Source of the DNA: Planctomycetales bacterium
GTDB taxonomy: Bacteria; Planctomycetota; Planctomycetia; Isosphaerales; Isosphaeraceae
Length of the DNA stretch: 43,771 nt
Direction of reading: 5' to 3'
Assembly: GCA_027459775.1 (NCBI GenBank)
Contig: DAIDHE010000238.1
Location: 1-43,771, forward strand
The notes under the pieces were generated by a model, which was not told the origin of the DNA, did no database searches, and saw only the letters and a program-made list of their open reading frames with translations. Position 1 is the first letter of the stretch; each line of letters begins with the position of its first letter. Positions 24,920 through 36,000 of this stretch are shown here, in pieces. Both the position numbers and the translations under genes were made by a program.

Positions 24920-26080
24920 TCACTGTGACTTCTCCTCGCCCCAGTGGGCCAGCCGTTCGCGGTTGAGGGCGTGGAGGGCTTCGAGGGCGGTTTTGATCGC
25001 GTCCAGGCTGGTGCCGACGTATTTTTCGACGATGGCGGCGGCGATTTCGAAGGCGACGACGTTTTCGACGATCACGCTGGCGGCGGGGACCGCGCAGACG
25101 TCGGACCGTTCATAGACGGCGGGCTGAGGAGTCTTGGTGGCCATGTTGACCGAGGGGCCGCGGGCGGCCAGGGTGCTGATCGGCTTTTTCGCGGCTCGTA
25201 CGACGATCGGCTCGCCGTTGGAGGTGCCCCCCTCGATGCCGCCGGCGTTGTTGGTCGGACGGCGGAAGCCCAGGCGGCGATCGTCGGGCGGGTGGTCGGG
25301 CTCGTAGGCGACGGGGTCCATCACTCGCGAGCCGGGCCTGCGAGCGGCCTCGACGCCCAGGCCGATCTCGACGGCCTTGATCGCCTGGATGCTCATCACC
25401 GCCGAGGCCAGCCGGGCGTCAAGCTTGCGATCCCACTGGGCGTGGCTGCCCAGCCCGATCGGACACCCCGTCACCACCGTCTCGACCACCCCGCCAAGCG
25501 TGTCGCCGTCCTTGCGGGCCTGATCGATCGCGGCGATGATCGCCGCGTCGGCCGCGGGGTCGAGGCTGTAAACCGGGCTCAGGTCGCGAACGCCCTCATC
25601 CAACGCGGCCGGTCGAGCGACGATTCCGCCGATCTCACGAACATATCCAAATATCGTGATTCCAAGCTCATGTAAGAGCAGTTTCGCGAGCGCGCCCGCC
25701 GCGACCCGGGCGGCCGTCTCGCGGGCGCTGGCGCGCTCGAGCACCTGGCGAATGCCCGTCTGGTAGTTGATCGCGCCGGCCAGATCGATGTGGCCGCCGC
25801 GCGGTGCGCTGGGCTCGGTGAGCCGCTCGAGCTTGGCGTCCTTGTTGATCAAGCGCAGGCTGATAGGACCGCCGGTCGTCACCCCGTGAAACGTGCCCGA
25901 CTCGACGATCACGCGATCGGTCTCGATCTGTTGCCGCTTACCGCGGCCGTAGCCTCCCTGTCTGCGCAGCAGCTCGTGGTCGATCAGGCTCGTGTCGAGC
26001 GTGATCCCCGACGGGAATCCCTCGACGATCGTGGTGAGCGCAGGCCCGTGCGATTCGCCGGCCGTCAGATATCGCAGCAT
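24920..26080 (-). CDS. aroC: Chorismate synthase
   Basis: 386 residues, ATG at 26078-26080. Starts [15 protein letters not shown] and has [44 protein letters not shown] and [18 protein letters not shown], all hallmarks of AroC. The enzyme converts 5-enolpyruvylshikimate-3-phosphate to chorismate using reduced FMN, the last common step to aromatic amino acids and folate. Length is normal. It overlaps the end of purC by 16 nt and ends the run with indoleamine dioxygenase and purC. No terminator was seen after it. Confidence 0.96.
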   Translation of the reverse strand: MLRYLTAGESHGPALTTIVEGFPSGITLDTSLIDHELLRRQGGYGRGKRQQIETDRVIVESGTFHGVTTGGPISLRLINKDAKLERLTEPSAPRGGHIDLAGAINYQTGIRQVLERASARETAARVAAGALAKLLLHELGITIFGYVREIGGIVARPAALDEGVRDLSPVYSLDPAADAAIIAAIDQARKDGDTLGGVVETVVTGCPIGLGSHAQWDRKLDARLASAVMSIQAIKAVEIGLGVEAARRPGSRVMDPVAYEPDHPPDDRRLGFRRPTNNAGGIEGGTSNGEPIVVRAAKKPISTLAARGPSVNMATKTPQPAVYERSDVCAVPAASVIVENVVAFEIAAAIVEKYVGTSLDAIKTALEALHALNRERLAHWGEEKSQ

Positions 26081-26985
26081 GGGTCGGCTCCCGCCCCGAG
26101 CGCATGGCCCGTCAGGCGTTCGAAAGCTTCAAGGTATTTGCCGCGGGTCCGCTCGACGACGTCCGCGGGCAAGGGCGGCGGCGGGCTGGCCTTGTCCCAG
26201 CCCGACGCCTCGAGCCAGTCGCGGACGTATTGCTTGTCAAACGACGGCTGCGGCCCGCCCGGGCGATACAGATCGAGCGGCCAGTAGCGGGAGCTGTCGG
26301 GCGTGAGCACTTCATCGACGAGCAGCAATTCGCCGTTCAACAGATCAAAGCCCCACTCGAACTTGGTGTCGGCCAGGATCAGCCCGCGCTCGAGGGCGAC
26401 CTCGGCCGCCCGCTGGTAAATCGCGAGACTCCTGGATTGTAACGTCGCCGCCAGATCCGCGCCGACCGCGCCGGCCATGACCTCGAGCGAGACGTTCTGG
26501 TCGTGGCCCGTCTCGGCCTTGGTCGCCGGCGTGAAGAATGGCGCGATCCGGGCGCTTTCCACGAGCCCCCGCTCGAGCCGGACGCCGCACACGGTTCCCG
26601 AGGCTCGATACTCCTTCCAGGCGCTCCCCGACAGGTAGCCGCGAACGACGCATTCAAAGGGGACGACATGAGCCTTGCGCGCGATCATCACGCGACCCCT
26701 GAGCACTTCCCGTTCGGACTCGGTCAGGTCGAGGCCGGCCTGGTCGACGTCGGTCGAGATCAGATGATGGGGAACGCCGAGCAATTGAAACCAGAAGACG
26801 GACAGGCTGGTCAGGACGCGGCCCTTGTCGGGAACGGGGGTGGGCAGAACCCAGTCGAACGCGCTCAGGCGGTCGGTGGCGACGATGAGCAGCCGGTCGC
26901 CCAGGTCGAAGACGTCGCGGACCTTGCCCCGGCGAACCGGAAGGTTCGCCCGCGACAGTCGGGTTTCCAAGAGCGGCGTGTTCAT
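26065..26985 (-). CDS. purC: SAICAR synthetase (phosphoribosylaminoimidazole-succinocarboxamide synthase)
   Basis: 306 residues, ATG at 26983-26985; the frame is open further upstream but that part would lie in the dioxygenase gene. It has [20 protein letters not shown], the SAFD motif, [17 protein letters not shown], the ATP-grasp-like DTKFEWG and [12 protein letters not shown]. It ligates aspartate to CAIR using ATP in de novo purine synthesis. The length, about 300 residues, is that of the longer (eukaryote-like) PurC branch. The 17-nt gap to the dioxygenase gene and 16-nt overlap with aroC make an operon likely. Confidence 0.96.
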   Translation of the reverse strand: MNTPLLETRLSRANLPVRRGKVRDVFDLGDRLLIVATDRLSAFDWVLPTPVPDKGRVLTSLSVFWFQLLGVPHHLISTDVDQAGLDLTESEREVLRGRVMIARKAHVVPFECVVRGYLSGSAWKEYRASGTVCGVRLERGLVESARIAPFFTPATKAETGHDQNVSLEVMAGAVGADLAATLQSRSLAIYQRAAEVALERGLILADTKFEWGFDLLNGELLLVDEVLTPDSSRYWPLDLYRPGGPQPSFDKQYVRDWLEASGWDKASPPPPLPADVVERTRGKYLEAFERLTGHALGAGADPCCDI

Positions 26986-27002
26986 GAGAGAGCGTCTCGG
27001 AT

Positions 27003-28082
27003 TCAGACGAGTTTGTGGGCCGTGGTTTCGTCGATCAGTTGGGCGAGCCACTCGAGATAGGGCGTGCCGCCGGTGCCGCGGGGGTCGCGGACGTGGGCCG
27101 CGATGTAGCGCCTGGCGAATTCGAGATGGGTTTCGCGAAACGCGGCCAGGGCGTCAAGGGCGTCGTTGTAGGGTGCTTTCTCGACCAGGCCCCGGGGGTC
27201 GGGCATGCGCTCGATCCGCTCGATCCACCCGCGATGCTCGCGGGGCATGAATCGACGCATATCCGCAAGATGATTGGTCAGCATCGAGGGTTGGTGGGGG
27301 ATCTTGAGGAACGCGACGATGCTGGGGACGAGGCTGCTCTGCGCTCCGGTCTCGCCGCGAAAGTCGAGCGGCGTGGAGTCGATCCCCTCGTAGACCACCC
27401 CCTCGAAAAAGCGGATGTAGGGGCGAAACGTCTTGTAGTAGAGCGCTGGGTCCATCCGTTCGGGGATGCGGCGGAGGGTCTCGACCTGGGCCCAGAGAAT
27501 GCGCCCCATTCGCGCCACGGCCGCGGTCGCCGCCGCCTGGTCGCCGGCGGCGAGGGCCGCGGCGGCCGCTTCGATCGCCTCGAGCAACCCCTGGCCCAGG
27601 GCCTCGATCTCAACGTGTACCAGGATGAACCAGTGCTCGTCATAAAGATGTACGAAATTTTGGATTGTATCGATATTCCCGAGCGCCACCGGCCCGGCGG
27701 GGTCGAACCGTTTCCAGTTGTAAAGCGCGTAGCCGTCGTACGAGAGGATCGGCGGCCGATCGAGCCGGCGGCAGACGTCGCACAGGGGCGCCGCGATGTT
27801 GCGTGGCAAGAGCGCCGACGGCTCGAGCCCGACCTGATTGACGTAGGCCGAGGCCAGGAAACCCACTCGAACGTAGTAGAGCCTGAGCGCCCGGACGTCG
27901 CCAGCCGGGGGCGGCGGGATCTCGAGCTGGCGCGCGAACTTGCGAAACGATTTGTCGACGAGCAGGCTGGGCAGGTCGCGGCCGAGCTCGTCGAGCCGGG
28001 CGAGGGCGGCGTCGTGGGGGAAGCCGGCCAGGGGATCCTCGGCCGGCAGAAAACCCCGCTCTCGCATGGGGGCTTGCGTCAT
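27003..28082 (-). CDS. Indoleamine 2,3-dioxygenase
   Basis: 359 residues. ATG at 28080-28082 follows CCGAGGCGATCGCC; an upstream GTG (28106) adds eight codons without a site. The sequence has [16 protein letters not shown] and [14 protein letters not shown], typical of the IDO family. Near the end FRETH provides the proximal haem-binding histidine (about H319), and PRGTGGT matches the GTGGT loop of IDO. The enzyme opens the indole ring of tryptophan with oxygen to give N-formylkynurenine, feeding NAD synthesis or catabolism; it needs haem and air. It is the first of three tightly spaced genes with purC and aroC. Confidence 0.93.
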   Translation of the reverse strand: MTQAPMRERGFLPAEDPLAGFPHDAALARLDELGRDLPSLLVDKSFRKFARQLEIPPPPAGDVRALRLYYVRVGFLASAYVNQVGLEPSALLPRNIAAPLCDVCRRLDRPPILSYDGYALYNWKRFDPAGPVALGNIDTIQNFVHLYDEHWFILVHVEIEALGQGLLEAIEAAAAALAAGDQAAATAAVARMGRILWAQVETLRRIPERMDPALYYKTFRPYIRFFEGVVYEGIDSTPLDFRGETGAQSSLVPSIVAFLKIPHQPSMLTNHLADMRRFMPREHRGWIERIERMPDPRGLVEKAPYNDALDALAAFRETHLEFARRYIAAHVRDPRGTGGTPYLEWLAQLIDETTAHKLV

Positions 28083-28128
28083 GGCGATCGCCTCGGGTTC
28101 GGGCACGACCCCGCGTGGCGCGGAGGGG

Positions 28129-28731
28129 TCATTTATCGACGATCTCGAGAAACGTGTCGTGGAGAAAGATCCAGTTGGACGGGGCGGCCGAGATCGGTCC
28201 GTTCATGCCGAAGATGGCGATGCTGTAGACCTTGCCCGGCTCGGGGTCCTTGAGCTCGACGCGGTTGGGGGCGTTGAAGCCGGCGACGATCGCCTCGCCC
28301 CCCTTGCCGGGAGTCCGTGGCAGCTTGCCATCGACCCAGACCTCGCCGTAATCGTCGACAGCGGTCTGGAAAAAGACCCGCTTGCCGGCGGCCTCGGGGG
28401 GGATCGTGATCTTGACGCGATACCAGCAGAAGCAGACCTGGCCGGTCGACCGCGCGTTCTTGAGCGTCTCAGGGGCGACGACCTCCCACTTGGCGTCGTC
28501 GAAATCGGGGCGCTCGGCATGGGGCGTGATGTTATAGGTCTTGTTGGGCTTGCCGTCGGGCCCCTTGCCGTCGACCTCCACGATCTTGACGTCGTGATAG
28601 CGCCATTCCGCCTTGACGGCGGCCGCGCCGGCCTTGGTGCGGAGGTCGATCTTCTTGGACTTGGTCTGGGCCGACGCCTGGCTCAGAAACCCAGTCGCGA
28701 TCAAGGTCGCGGCGAACAACACGATCCGCAT
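28129..28731 (-). CDS. Secreted beta-sandwich (galactose-binding-like) protein
   Basis: 200 residues; ATG at 28729-28731 with CGGAGC nine bases upstream. Signal peptide MRIVLFAATLIATGFLSQAS followed by an AQ cleavage region. Mature segments: WRYHDVKIVEVDGKGPDGK, a FDDAKWEVVAPETL segment, CFCWYRVKITIPPEAAGK, FQTAVDDYGEVWVDG and GFNAPNRVELKD. This is the jelly-roll layout often found in front of SMP-30/gluconolactonase-type proteins; here it stands alone with no catalytic domain. Exported, perhaps sugar-binding; function inferred. It lies 72 nt downstream of the C45 hydrolase gene and 46 nt before the dioxygenase gene. Confidence 0.75.
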   Translation of the reverse strand: MRIVLFAATLIATGFLSQASAQTKSKKIDLRTKAGAAAVKAEWRYHDVKIVEVDGKGPDGKPNKTYNITPHAERPDFDDAKWEVVAPETLKNARSTGQVCFCWYRVKITIPPEAAGKRVFFQTAVDDYGEVWVDGKLPRTPGKGGEAIVAGFNAPNRVELKDPEPGKVYSIAIFGMNGPISAAPSNWIFLHDTFLEIVDK

Positions 28732-28803
28732 CGGAACACGCTCCGGGTGACACACGAGGGAGGGCCAGGGGGGCTTGAAAACGAGGCTGTAATCGCGGGA
28801 CGG

Positions 28804-30024
28804 TCAGGGATAGAGGCTGGCGGCCTTGGTCGGCGCGGCCGGGGGCGGAGGAATCACCGTCGCGGACGGGTCGGGGGCGTGCCTGAGCAGCCCGCGGAGC
28901 TCATATTCGTGATACGGCTGCTCGGCGGCGGGCTTGCCGTCCTTCGAGGCGTTGGCGACCCAGAAGCGGGTCGTCGTCGTTTCAAACAGCACGCTGTGCA
29001 GGTTGGACTTCATCGCGACCGGCCGATCCATGAGCCGCCGGGCCGATTCGGCGTCGAACGTTCCCAGGCCGCTCTTCACGCGCTTGACGAGCTCCTTGTA
29101 GCGATCGCCGGCCGAGAGCACGACGGCGTCCTTGACGGCCTCGGGGAGCTTGGGATGGCTCGCGCCCATGGCCACGACCTCGAACACGTTCCAGGAGGCC
29201 TCCATCCCCACCGCCTTGCCGGTCGCGCCGTCGGCCATCACGAAATAGTATTCGCAGGTGCGGGGATTGTCGCGGAAGACCTTGAGCCCCTCCTCGAGCG
29301 AATCGGCTTGCTCGAGCACCATCCGCATCAGGAACGCCATCGGCACGCCGTCCCAGTGGCCGACGCCGCCGCCCCCCATCTCGCCGATCGAGATCCGCTC
29401 GGCGTTCATGCCCGTCACCGAGCCCACGAAGCCCGCGTACGTCACATTCACGAATGGGATTTTGTTGCGCGGCGACGCCACGGTCAGGACGGCGTGCTCC
29501 TGGAGCTTCCAGTCGCAGGAGTAATCGAGGATGCGACCGTGATAGAGCTTGCCGTTCGTGGTCGCCGAGCCGGCCAGGGCGAACCCCGAGCAATGGAAGA
29601 GCTCGGGGATGAAGTTGGCGACGACGATGTCCATGAAGGGAACGCCGGACCCGTCGGCGACTCCGCGCATCTCTTCATAGTAGCGATCCGGGACGAACTT
29701 CCGTTGTCGCGAGGCGATGCCCTTGATCACCTGCTTGGGGTCGAGCAGCTTGATCCCGCCCTTTTCGATCTTGATTTCCTTGGCCTTGACATCGAACAGA
29801 TACCGCATGTTCTCGCGGATATCGTCGCGCAGAAGCGCCCCCTGCTGATAGCCCATCTCGTAGGGCTCGCCGGCGACGTGGAGCACGCGGCAGCCGTCGA
29901 TCTCCTCGAGAAAGCCCGCGCCGCAGCGGGCGATGGTTCGCGACTCGCCGGCAAAGGCCCAACCCGGCAGCCCGCCGACCAGGATCAGACAGAAACCCAC
30001 CACCCTCAGCGTCGTTCGCCGCAT
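28804..30024 (-). CDS. C45-type Ntn hydrolase / acyltransferase (secreted)
   Basis: 406 residues; ATG at 30022-30024 after GAGAGGAGATCGAGCC. Signal peptide VVGFCLILVGGLPGWAFAG. The key motif ELFHCSGFALAGSATTNGK places a cysteine at residue 145, followed by LYHGRILDY, like the nucleophile of autoproteolytic C45 peptidase / acyl-coenzyme A:6-aminopenicillanic acid acyltransferase proteins. The first 144 residues would be removed as a propeptide on self-cleavage. Further Ntn-type segments are NVTYAGFVGSVTGMNAERISIGEMGG-like strands and a conserved NP-R pair. Substrate unknown; members hydrolyse amide bonds. 196 nt downstream of guaA. Confidence 0.8.
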   Translation of the reverse strand: MRRTTLRVVGFCLILVGGLPGWAFAGESRTIARCGAGFLEEIDGCRVLHVAGEPYEMGYQQGALLRDDIRENMRYLFDVKAKEIKIEKGGIKLLDPKQVIKGIASRQRKFVPDRYYEEMRGVADGSGVPFMDIVVANFIPELFHCSGFALAGSATTNGKLYHGRILDYSCDWKLQEHAVLTVASPRNKIPFVNVTYAGFVGSVTGMNAERISIGEMGGGGVGHWDGVPMAFLMRMVLEQADSLEEGLKVFRDNPRTCEYYFVMADGATGKAVGMEASWNVFEVVAMGASHPKLPEAVKDAVVLSAGDRYKELVKRVKSGLGTFDAESARRLMDRPVAMKSNLHSVLFETTTTRFWVANASKDGKPAAEQPYHEYELRGLLRHAPDPSATVIPPPPAAPTKAASLYP

Positions 30025-30220
30025 GGCTCGATCTCCTCTCTCCACCCGCCCACTCCCAGACTCGCGCCCCGTATCACGATGAATTTATCCCAAGACGGCC
30101 TGAAGATCCAATCAACTTTGAGCGATTCCGCCTTCCGCTCGCACTTGCCGGCCGGTTACACAGGCGCACGCGGCAGCGTCGCTCCGGGGCGCGACCACCG
30201 GGCCGCCCCGCTCGCGGCGG

Positions 30221-31783
30221 TCATTCCCACTCGATCGTGCCGGGCGGCTTGCTGGTGATATCGTAAACGACGCGGTTGACGCCTCTTACGCTGTTCGTGA
30301 TACGGGTTGAGACGCGCTCGAGCAGCTCGTGGGGCAAGCGCGACCAGTCGGCGGTCATGAAGTCGTCGGTATCGACGGCCCGGATGGCGACGACGCTCTC
30401 GTAGGTCCGCCCGTCTCCCATGACGCCGACCGACTGCACGGGCAAGAGCACGGCGAACGCCTGGGCGGTCCGCCGCTCGAGGCCGGCGGCGGCGAGCTCC
30501 TCGAGAAAGATCGCATCGGCCTGGCGCAACACGTCGAGCCGGGGCGCGGTGACCTCGCCCAGGCAGCGGACGGCAAGTCCCGGGCCGGGGAAGGGATGCC
30601 GCCACACAAGGCTTTCGGGCAGCCCCAGCTCGAGCCCCAGCCTGCGGACCTCGTCCTTGAAGAGGTCGCGGAGTGGCTCGACCAGCTCGAACCCCAGCTC
30701 GGCCGGCAGGCCGCCGACGTTGTGGTGGAGCTTGATATTGGCGGTCGGGCCGTCGACCGCCCCGCCGCTTTCGATGACGTCGGGATAGAGCGTCCCCTGG
30801 GCCAGGTATTTCGCCCCGGGAATCGTGCGGGCCTCGTCGCGAAAAACGTCGATGAACACCCGCCCGATCCGCCTGCGTTTTTCTTGCGGGTCGACCACGC
30901 CCCTGAGCGCCCCCAGAAACCGATCGGCCGCGTCGACGACCCGGAGCTCGAGCCCATGCCGCCCGCCAAACGCCTGTGCGACGGCCTCGCGCTCGCCCAT
31001 CCGCAAGAGCCCCGTATCGACAAACACGCAGACGACCCGCGGCCCGATCGCCCTGGCCAGAAGGGCCGCGCACACCGCCGAGTCCACCCCGCCCGAGAGG
31101 CCGCACACAACCCGCTCGTTCGGGCCCACGCGGTCGTTGACCTGAACACAGGCTTGTTCGAGAAACGCCCCCATGGTCCAGGTTCTGGGGTTGCCGCAGA
31201 TGCTGTCCAGGAAATTCGCGAGGATCGTGCCGCCGGCGGGGGTATGGGAGACCTCGGGATGGAACTGGAGGCCGAAGATTGGCCGGCTGCGATGGCGGAC
31301 GGCGGCGACCGGGCAGGTGGGCGTGGCCGCCAGTGGCAGGAAATCGCCGCCAGGATCGAGAATCTGGTCGCCGTGGCTCATCCAGACGGTCGTCTGCTCG
31401 AGGACCCCGCGAAACAGCGGATCCTTGGGATCGAGCACACGGCATTCGGCCCGGCCGAATTCGCGAGCGGGCGCGGGCTCGACGCGGCCGCCGAGCACCT
31501 TGCACGCGACCTGCATGCCGTAGCAAATCCCCAGGATCGGCAGCCCCAGGTCAAAGATCGCCGGGTCGCAAAGGGGTGCGCCCGGCTCGTAGACGCTCGC
31601 CGGGCCGCCCGAGAGGATGAGGCCCAGCGGGTCAAGCGCGCGAACCCGCTCAGCGCGGATGTCGTGCCGCACGATCCGGGCGAACGCCTGCTGTTCCCGC
31701 ACCCGCCGCGCGATGAGCTGCACGTACTGTGCGCCAAAGTCGAGCACCAGGACTGGACGCTCGGTGAGAGAATCTTCCGCCAT
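30221..31783 (-). CDS. guaA: GMP synthase (glutamine-hydrolysing)
   Basis: 520 residues from ATG (31781-31783); the frame is open further upstream but the extension resembles nothing. N-terminal glutamine amidotransferase: DFGAQY at 15-20, the nucleophile loop GICYGMQ with C87, and [11 protein letters not shown] with H175/E177. ATP-pyrophosphatase domain with the P-loop [11 protein letters not shown] at about 228-238. C-terminal dimerisation domain [13 protein letters not shown] and [11 protein letters not shown] end. It converts XMP to GMP with ATP and glutamine ammonia. Ribosome-binding site is weak. No purine riboswitch-like hairpin was recognised in the upstream region. Confidence 0.96.
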   Translation of the reverse strand: MAEDSLTERPVLVLDFGAQYVQLIARRVREQQAFARIVRHDIRAERVRALDPLGLILSGGPASVYEPGAPLCDPAIFDLGLPILGICYGMQVACKVLGGRVEPAPAREFGRAECRVLDPKDPLFRGVLEQTTVWMSHGDQILDPGGDFLPLAATPTCPVAAVRHRSRPIFGLQFHPEVSHTPAGGTILANFLDSICGNPRTWTMGAFLEQACVQVNDRVGPNERVVCGLSGGVDSAVCAALLARAIGPRVVCVFVDTGLLRMGEREAVAQAFGGRHGLELRVVDAADRFLGALRGVVDPQEKRRRIGRVFIDVFRDEARTIPGAKYLAQGTLYPDVIESGGAVDGPTANIKLHHNVGGLPAELGFELVEPLRDLFKDEVRRLGLELGLPESLVWRHPFPGPGLAVRCLGEVTAPRLDVLRQADAIFLEELAAAGLERRTAQAFAVLLPVQSVGVMGDGRTYESVVAIRAVDTDDFMTADWSRLPHELLERVSTRITNSVRGVNRVVYDITSKPPGTIEWE

Positions 31784-32760
31784 CAGCGTCTTTCGCACCA
31801 ATCCACCTGGGAAAAACAGCCGGCCCGCCAGTGCACGCCGAATCGAATAGCTTATCAGCCCACCGGGCCGGCGAGAATGCCGCTCGCAGGCGTTTCCAAT
31901 TCCTGGCGGCGACTCGTGGAGCTGGTTCTGGGCTCGACGACGCCGTCGGCATTCGGATTCCGGGCGACGAACCCTGGCGTTGCCGACGATGGCATTTTTG
32001 GCAGTTTTTTGGGCGAGGCTTTTGATCCTTTTTTCCGCCGCGGCAGGCTCGAAACGACGCCTGGGCTCAGGAAAGGGCACGTCAAAAACGCGGGGTGTGC
32101 CATTCCTCCGGACCTTGATTCCGAGGCTGGCGGCCAACGAGTTGTGTGGGGACAGTGCCATGACGAGCGTCCTCGAAACGAGTGGATTCTTCAAGACCGC
32201 CGCTGGGCGCGCGAATGCCGTGAATCAGGACGGGACGACGAACCAGGCGTGCAAGTCGTCGGACAGGCGGCGCGAGACGGCGAATCGATCGGGCCGCCGG
32301 CGCGGCGAAACGCGCGTTCGACCGCGCTGGGCGATGATGGACGTGCTCTTGGCCAGTTGTGATTGGCTCTCATCGATCGTGATTGACGACCTCATCCATC
32401 AAGCTAACACCGGTTCCGGTTCCCGTGATTGCAACCGCTGCGGATTCCCCCGATTCCGCAGCGCAACTCGCTATTTTTGAACGAGTTAAGAAATCCGAGA
32501 AAACTTTCGGGCGCTCCATTGTGGCGCGCCCGGCGCCCCGAAACCCGACGTGAACTCGCCGCGGATGACGTAAGTTCGGGCAAGATTCCTTGAGCCACGG
32601 ATGAAACACGGGCCGAACACGGATGGGAGTCGATCGGAACTCGTGACGAACGAATACACATATCCGTTTCCTTCAATACATCTGATGAACCAGGGGCGAT
32701 TCGGCTTTCCTGACGCGGGTTCGCCCGCACTTGGAAACCGGTTCGCCTGATCCGTGTTCA

Positions 32761-32880
32761 ATCCGTGGTTCATCCGCGAACGCCACGGATCGCGAGTAGG
32801 ACGATCCTTGCGTTCGCCTGATCCGTGGTTCATAAACGCCCGCCACCGATCGCGAGTAGGACGATCCTTGCGTTCGCCTG
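32761..32880. repeat. Two tandem copies of a 60-bp unit
   Basis: 32761-32820 and 32821-32880 match in exact 60-bp register, for example CGCGAGTAGGACGATCCTTG in both; a dozen bases differ around positions 14-28 of the unit. A partial third copy starts ATCCGTG at 32881. Confidence 0.85.
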
Positions 32881-32900
32881 ATCCGTGTTCAATCCGTGTT

Positions 32901-33023
32901 TCATCCGTGGCCAAAACTCCTGATCCGTGGCTAAACACCCTGATCCGTGGCTAAACACCCCGATCCGTGGCTAAAGAACCCCGATCCGTGGCCAAGGAAC
33001 CCCGATCCGTGGCCAAGGAACCC
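32901..33023. repeat. Six tandem copies of a 20/21-bp unit
   Basis: Units beginning at 32901, 32921, 32941, 32961, 32982 and 33003 follow the pattern TGATCCGTGGCTAAACACCC; later copies are 21 bp with GGCCAAGGAACC. The array stops 71 nt before the stop codon of the M56 gene. The units lack palindromic structure and are too uniform in spacing without unique spacers to be a CRISPR. Confidence 0.85.
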
Positions 33024-33094
33024 TGATCCGGCTGGTGATCTGTTAGCCTGGTTCGCGATCCATCCGTGGCGAAATGGCCCTGGTGCTGGGCGGT

Positions 33095-36000
33095 TCAGTT
33101 CGTGGGCGACTTGACCCGGACGTCCCCAAGGTCGAGGGTCTGGCCCGTGGCGAGGCTGAAATCCCGCCAGCGCTCGACGTTCTGACCGCACTCGGGTGCG
33201 TATTCGTAGATGCGATAGGTCGCGCCGGGGATCATGTCGGGCAAGGAAACCCGGCCCTTCTCGTCCGAGAGCCGCGGCCGCCAATAGTTCCGGCGGTCGA
33301 TGTTGGCATACGTCTCCTCGTTCGCGACGAGGGCGTTGTGCTCTTCGGCGGTCAGGGATTGGGAAGAGTAGTCGAGCCCTGGACCAGGAGTGGCGACGAT
33401 CTGGAGGTTGAGCGTGCTCTTCGCCACGGCCCGGCCTCGCTGGTCGACGAGCCGCGCGGTCGCCGCCCCGCAGGGCGTGAGCGTCACGGCCAAGGAACCC
33501 GCGGCCGCCATCGCCGGGGTGACATCGACCGTGGCGCCCCAACCATGCTCGGAATCGAGAAACCAGCACGTGACGGGCCGGTCGACGGGCAGGCCGTGGA
33601 GCTCGAACCGGCCGTCGCGGACGGGGATCGTGAAATCGCCGCGCCACGAAGTGTGGTACGGCGAGATGGTGAGCACGGTGATGATCTCCGCGCGCTGGAC
33701 GGCCTGGCCGGCCGGCCCCACGACGCGGCCGACGAGCGTGACGCCTCGTTCCAGCGGCACGTCGATCAGACGCGGTTCCGGCCCCGGCTTGACCTCGAAA
33801 GGCACGATCGCGTGGGCGTAGAGGCGTCTGCCGCCAGGCTTGCCCTCGGCGAGCTCGCGGCTTCCCATCATCTGGTGCACGTAGTCGGCGGTCGGTCCAT
33901 AAACGAACAGGCATCCCTTGCCAGGTGGGACGGCGATCGCATACCGGCCGTCAGCGCCGCTTGGAACGGCGGCCAACCAGCCGGCGACCGTCCCCCGAGC
34001 GCCGACCGCGCTCGAGCGATCCAGCTCGTGGTAGACGCTCGACCCGGCCAGCGGGCGGCCGCTGCCACGCTCGGTGATCCGGCCAGTGAGCAGCACTCCG
34101 CGAGCCGCGCCGAGATCGACCTTGCGGCTCGAGACGCCGGCCTCGTTCTCGAGGTCGCGCACGACGATCAAGTAGGGCGACCCCGCTGGCGGATAAACGA
34201 CGATCCGCAGGTACTTCCCGGGCGCGGAGTTGGCTGCGTACCGGCCGTCGGCGTCGGTGCGGTATTCGTAATCGTTGGTGATCCCTCGCCTGACGCCGGT
34301 CCCGACCTGGACGATCGCGCCGCGCAGCGGCTCGCCGGAGTCTGCGCACGTGACGCGGCCGGTGACGCGGAATGCCGGTTGCAGCGCCAGGGCGGCCTGT
34401 TTTGGCCCGTTGGTCATGTCGGTCTCGAGGGAGAGCCGTTGGCGGGCGAAGCGTGGGTCTTGCACCAGCAGGCGGATCCGGAGCCCGCGCCCGAGCCCGG
34501 CGATCCGGAAGCGGCCGTGGGCGTCGGTCTTCGTCGGCTGGGGCCAGACGCCCTCCAACCCGGCGGGGACCGTCGTGTGAAAGTTCAGACCGTCGAAGCC
34601 GCCAACCTCTTTCTTGACGACTCCGACGCTTTCGACTTGCACCTCGACATCGGACGCGGGCGCTCCCCGCTCGCTCGTCAGCCGGCCCTCGACGACCTTT
34701 TCCGGCCTTAGTTTCAGGTTCACCGAGGGTGATTCGGCGTCGCGATCGAGCTCGGCCCACCCCAGCCCGAAGCCCGGCGCCAGGGCCAGGACATACGCCT
34801 CGAAATGAGTGACGTTCGACGTCGGTCGCGTCTCGAGCCGAAACCGTCCGTCGGCGTCGGCCTGCGCGCCGCCAAGCGATTCATACTGATCAGCGGCCCG
34901 AGCGCTCATGAGCGCCAGCTTGCGCCGACCCACCACGGCCACGCGCGCGCCCGCCGCGGGGCGGCCATCGCCGTCAAGAACGCGGCCCGAGACGATCATC
35001 GTGGCCGACCGAACGCCGGCGGTCGTTTTGACCTTTTCGCCCTGGTCGCCGCCCATCGACCAGGCGCTCAGCCGCGCCGACGAAATGGGAAGAATCAAGG
35101 CCGTCGCCGCCGCGAGCAGCAGACACGCGCCGCGACGGCCCACGACCCGGCGATCGCGGGAACCGTCGAGGATCGCGCGCAGCCGACCTTCGATTTGCGA
35201 GTCGCGGGCCATCGGCGCCGCCGCGGCCGCGAGCCCGCGAGGCGCGCGAAGCGCCCGAGCCACCTCGAGCAGATGCCCGGCGTAGTCCGCGGCCCGCGAC
35301 CCGGACTGGAGCACCAGATCGTCGCAGGCCCGCTCGCGCTCGATCATCAGCCGCCGCGCGGCCGCCCAGGCCAACGGGTGAAACCAATAGAGGGCGCAGG
35401 CGAGCTGGGCGACCAACTGGGTCAGGCAGTCGCATCGCTTGACGTGGGCTAGCTCGTGCAAGAGCACGTCGCGCAGCAGTTCGCGGGGCCATTCCTCGGC
35501 CCCGGCCGGCACGAGGATGAGCGGGCGCAGCACGCCCCAGGTCATCGGCGAAGTCGCGCCGTCGCCCCGCAGCACCACCACGCGCCGCCAGAGGCGCGGC
35601 GACGCGCCGAGCTGGGCCGTCAGATCGACCCAAGGCCCGTCGACCAGCCGGGTCGATCGCCGGCGAAGCCGCTGGAGCCGCCCCTGGCCCACGAGCATCG
35701 AACCGAGCACGGCCACGGCCCCCACGCCCCAGACCGCGGCCAACCACGGCGCCCAGGATCGCGCGAAAGCCCCCGACCGGTCGGACGTCGTGGGCAGCGC
35801 GAAGCGGCGTGTCACGGGCGCGATCCCGGCTGGCGGCTCGTCGATGACCATGCGGTCAGCCTGCAGGGGAGCGGGCGTCAGCGCCACGGGCCATGCCGTC
35901 GGCTCGGCCGGAACGGCCATCCGCTGGTCGAGCCCCGCGACGAGCAGGACCGGAATCCGCCACGCAGGCAGGGCCAAGGTCAGCGCGGGCATGACGAGGG

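Larger units (their letters stand above)
31784..33094. other. 1.3-kb gene-free region with repeats
   Basis: No protein family is recognisable on either strand. 31784-32500 has only random-looking frames; a minus-strand frame in continuity with guaA (up to 32194) reads as low-complexity Arg-rich sequence. A copy of a GTGTGGGGACAGTGCCATGA-like string (32142-32161) resembles short dispersed motifs. 32590-32625 carries CACGGATGAAACACGG and AACACGGATGG, the inverse of repeats at 32741-32780. Two tandem arrays are listed separately. Confidence 0.5.

Noticed and set aside
27940-30258. 772-codon plus-strand open frame
   Set aside because: Antisense to IDO, the jelly-roll gene and the C45 gene; no motif.
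31784-32194. In-frame upstream extension of guaA
   Set aside because: GuaA families start near the DFGAQY motif and the extension is Arg-rich without similarity; the ATG at 31783 gives the normal length.
32486-32938. 150-codon minus-strand gene containing repeats
   Set aside because: It is a translation of the tandem-repeat DNA, not a protein with its own constraints.
32741-33023. CRISPR array
   Set aside because: The repeats abut without unique spacers of fixed length, and there are no cas genes.
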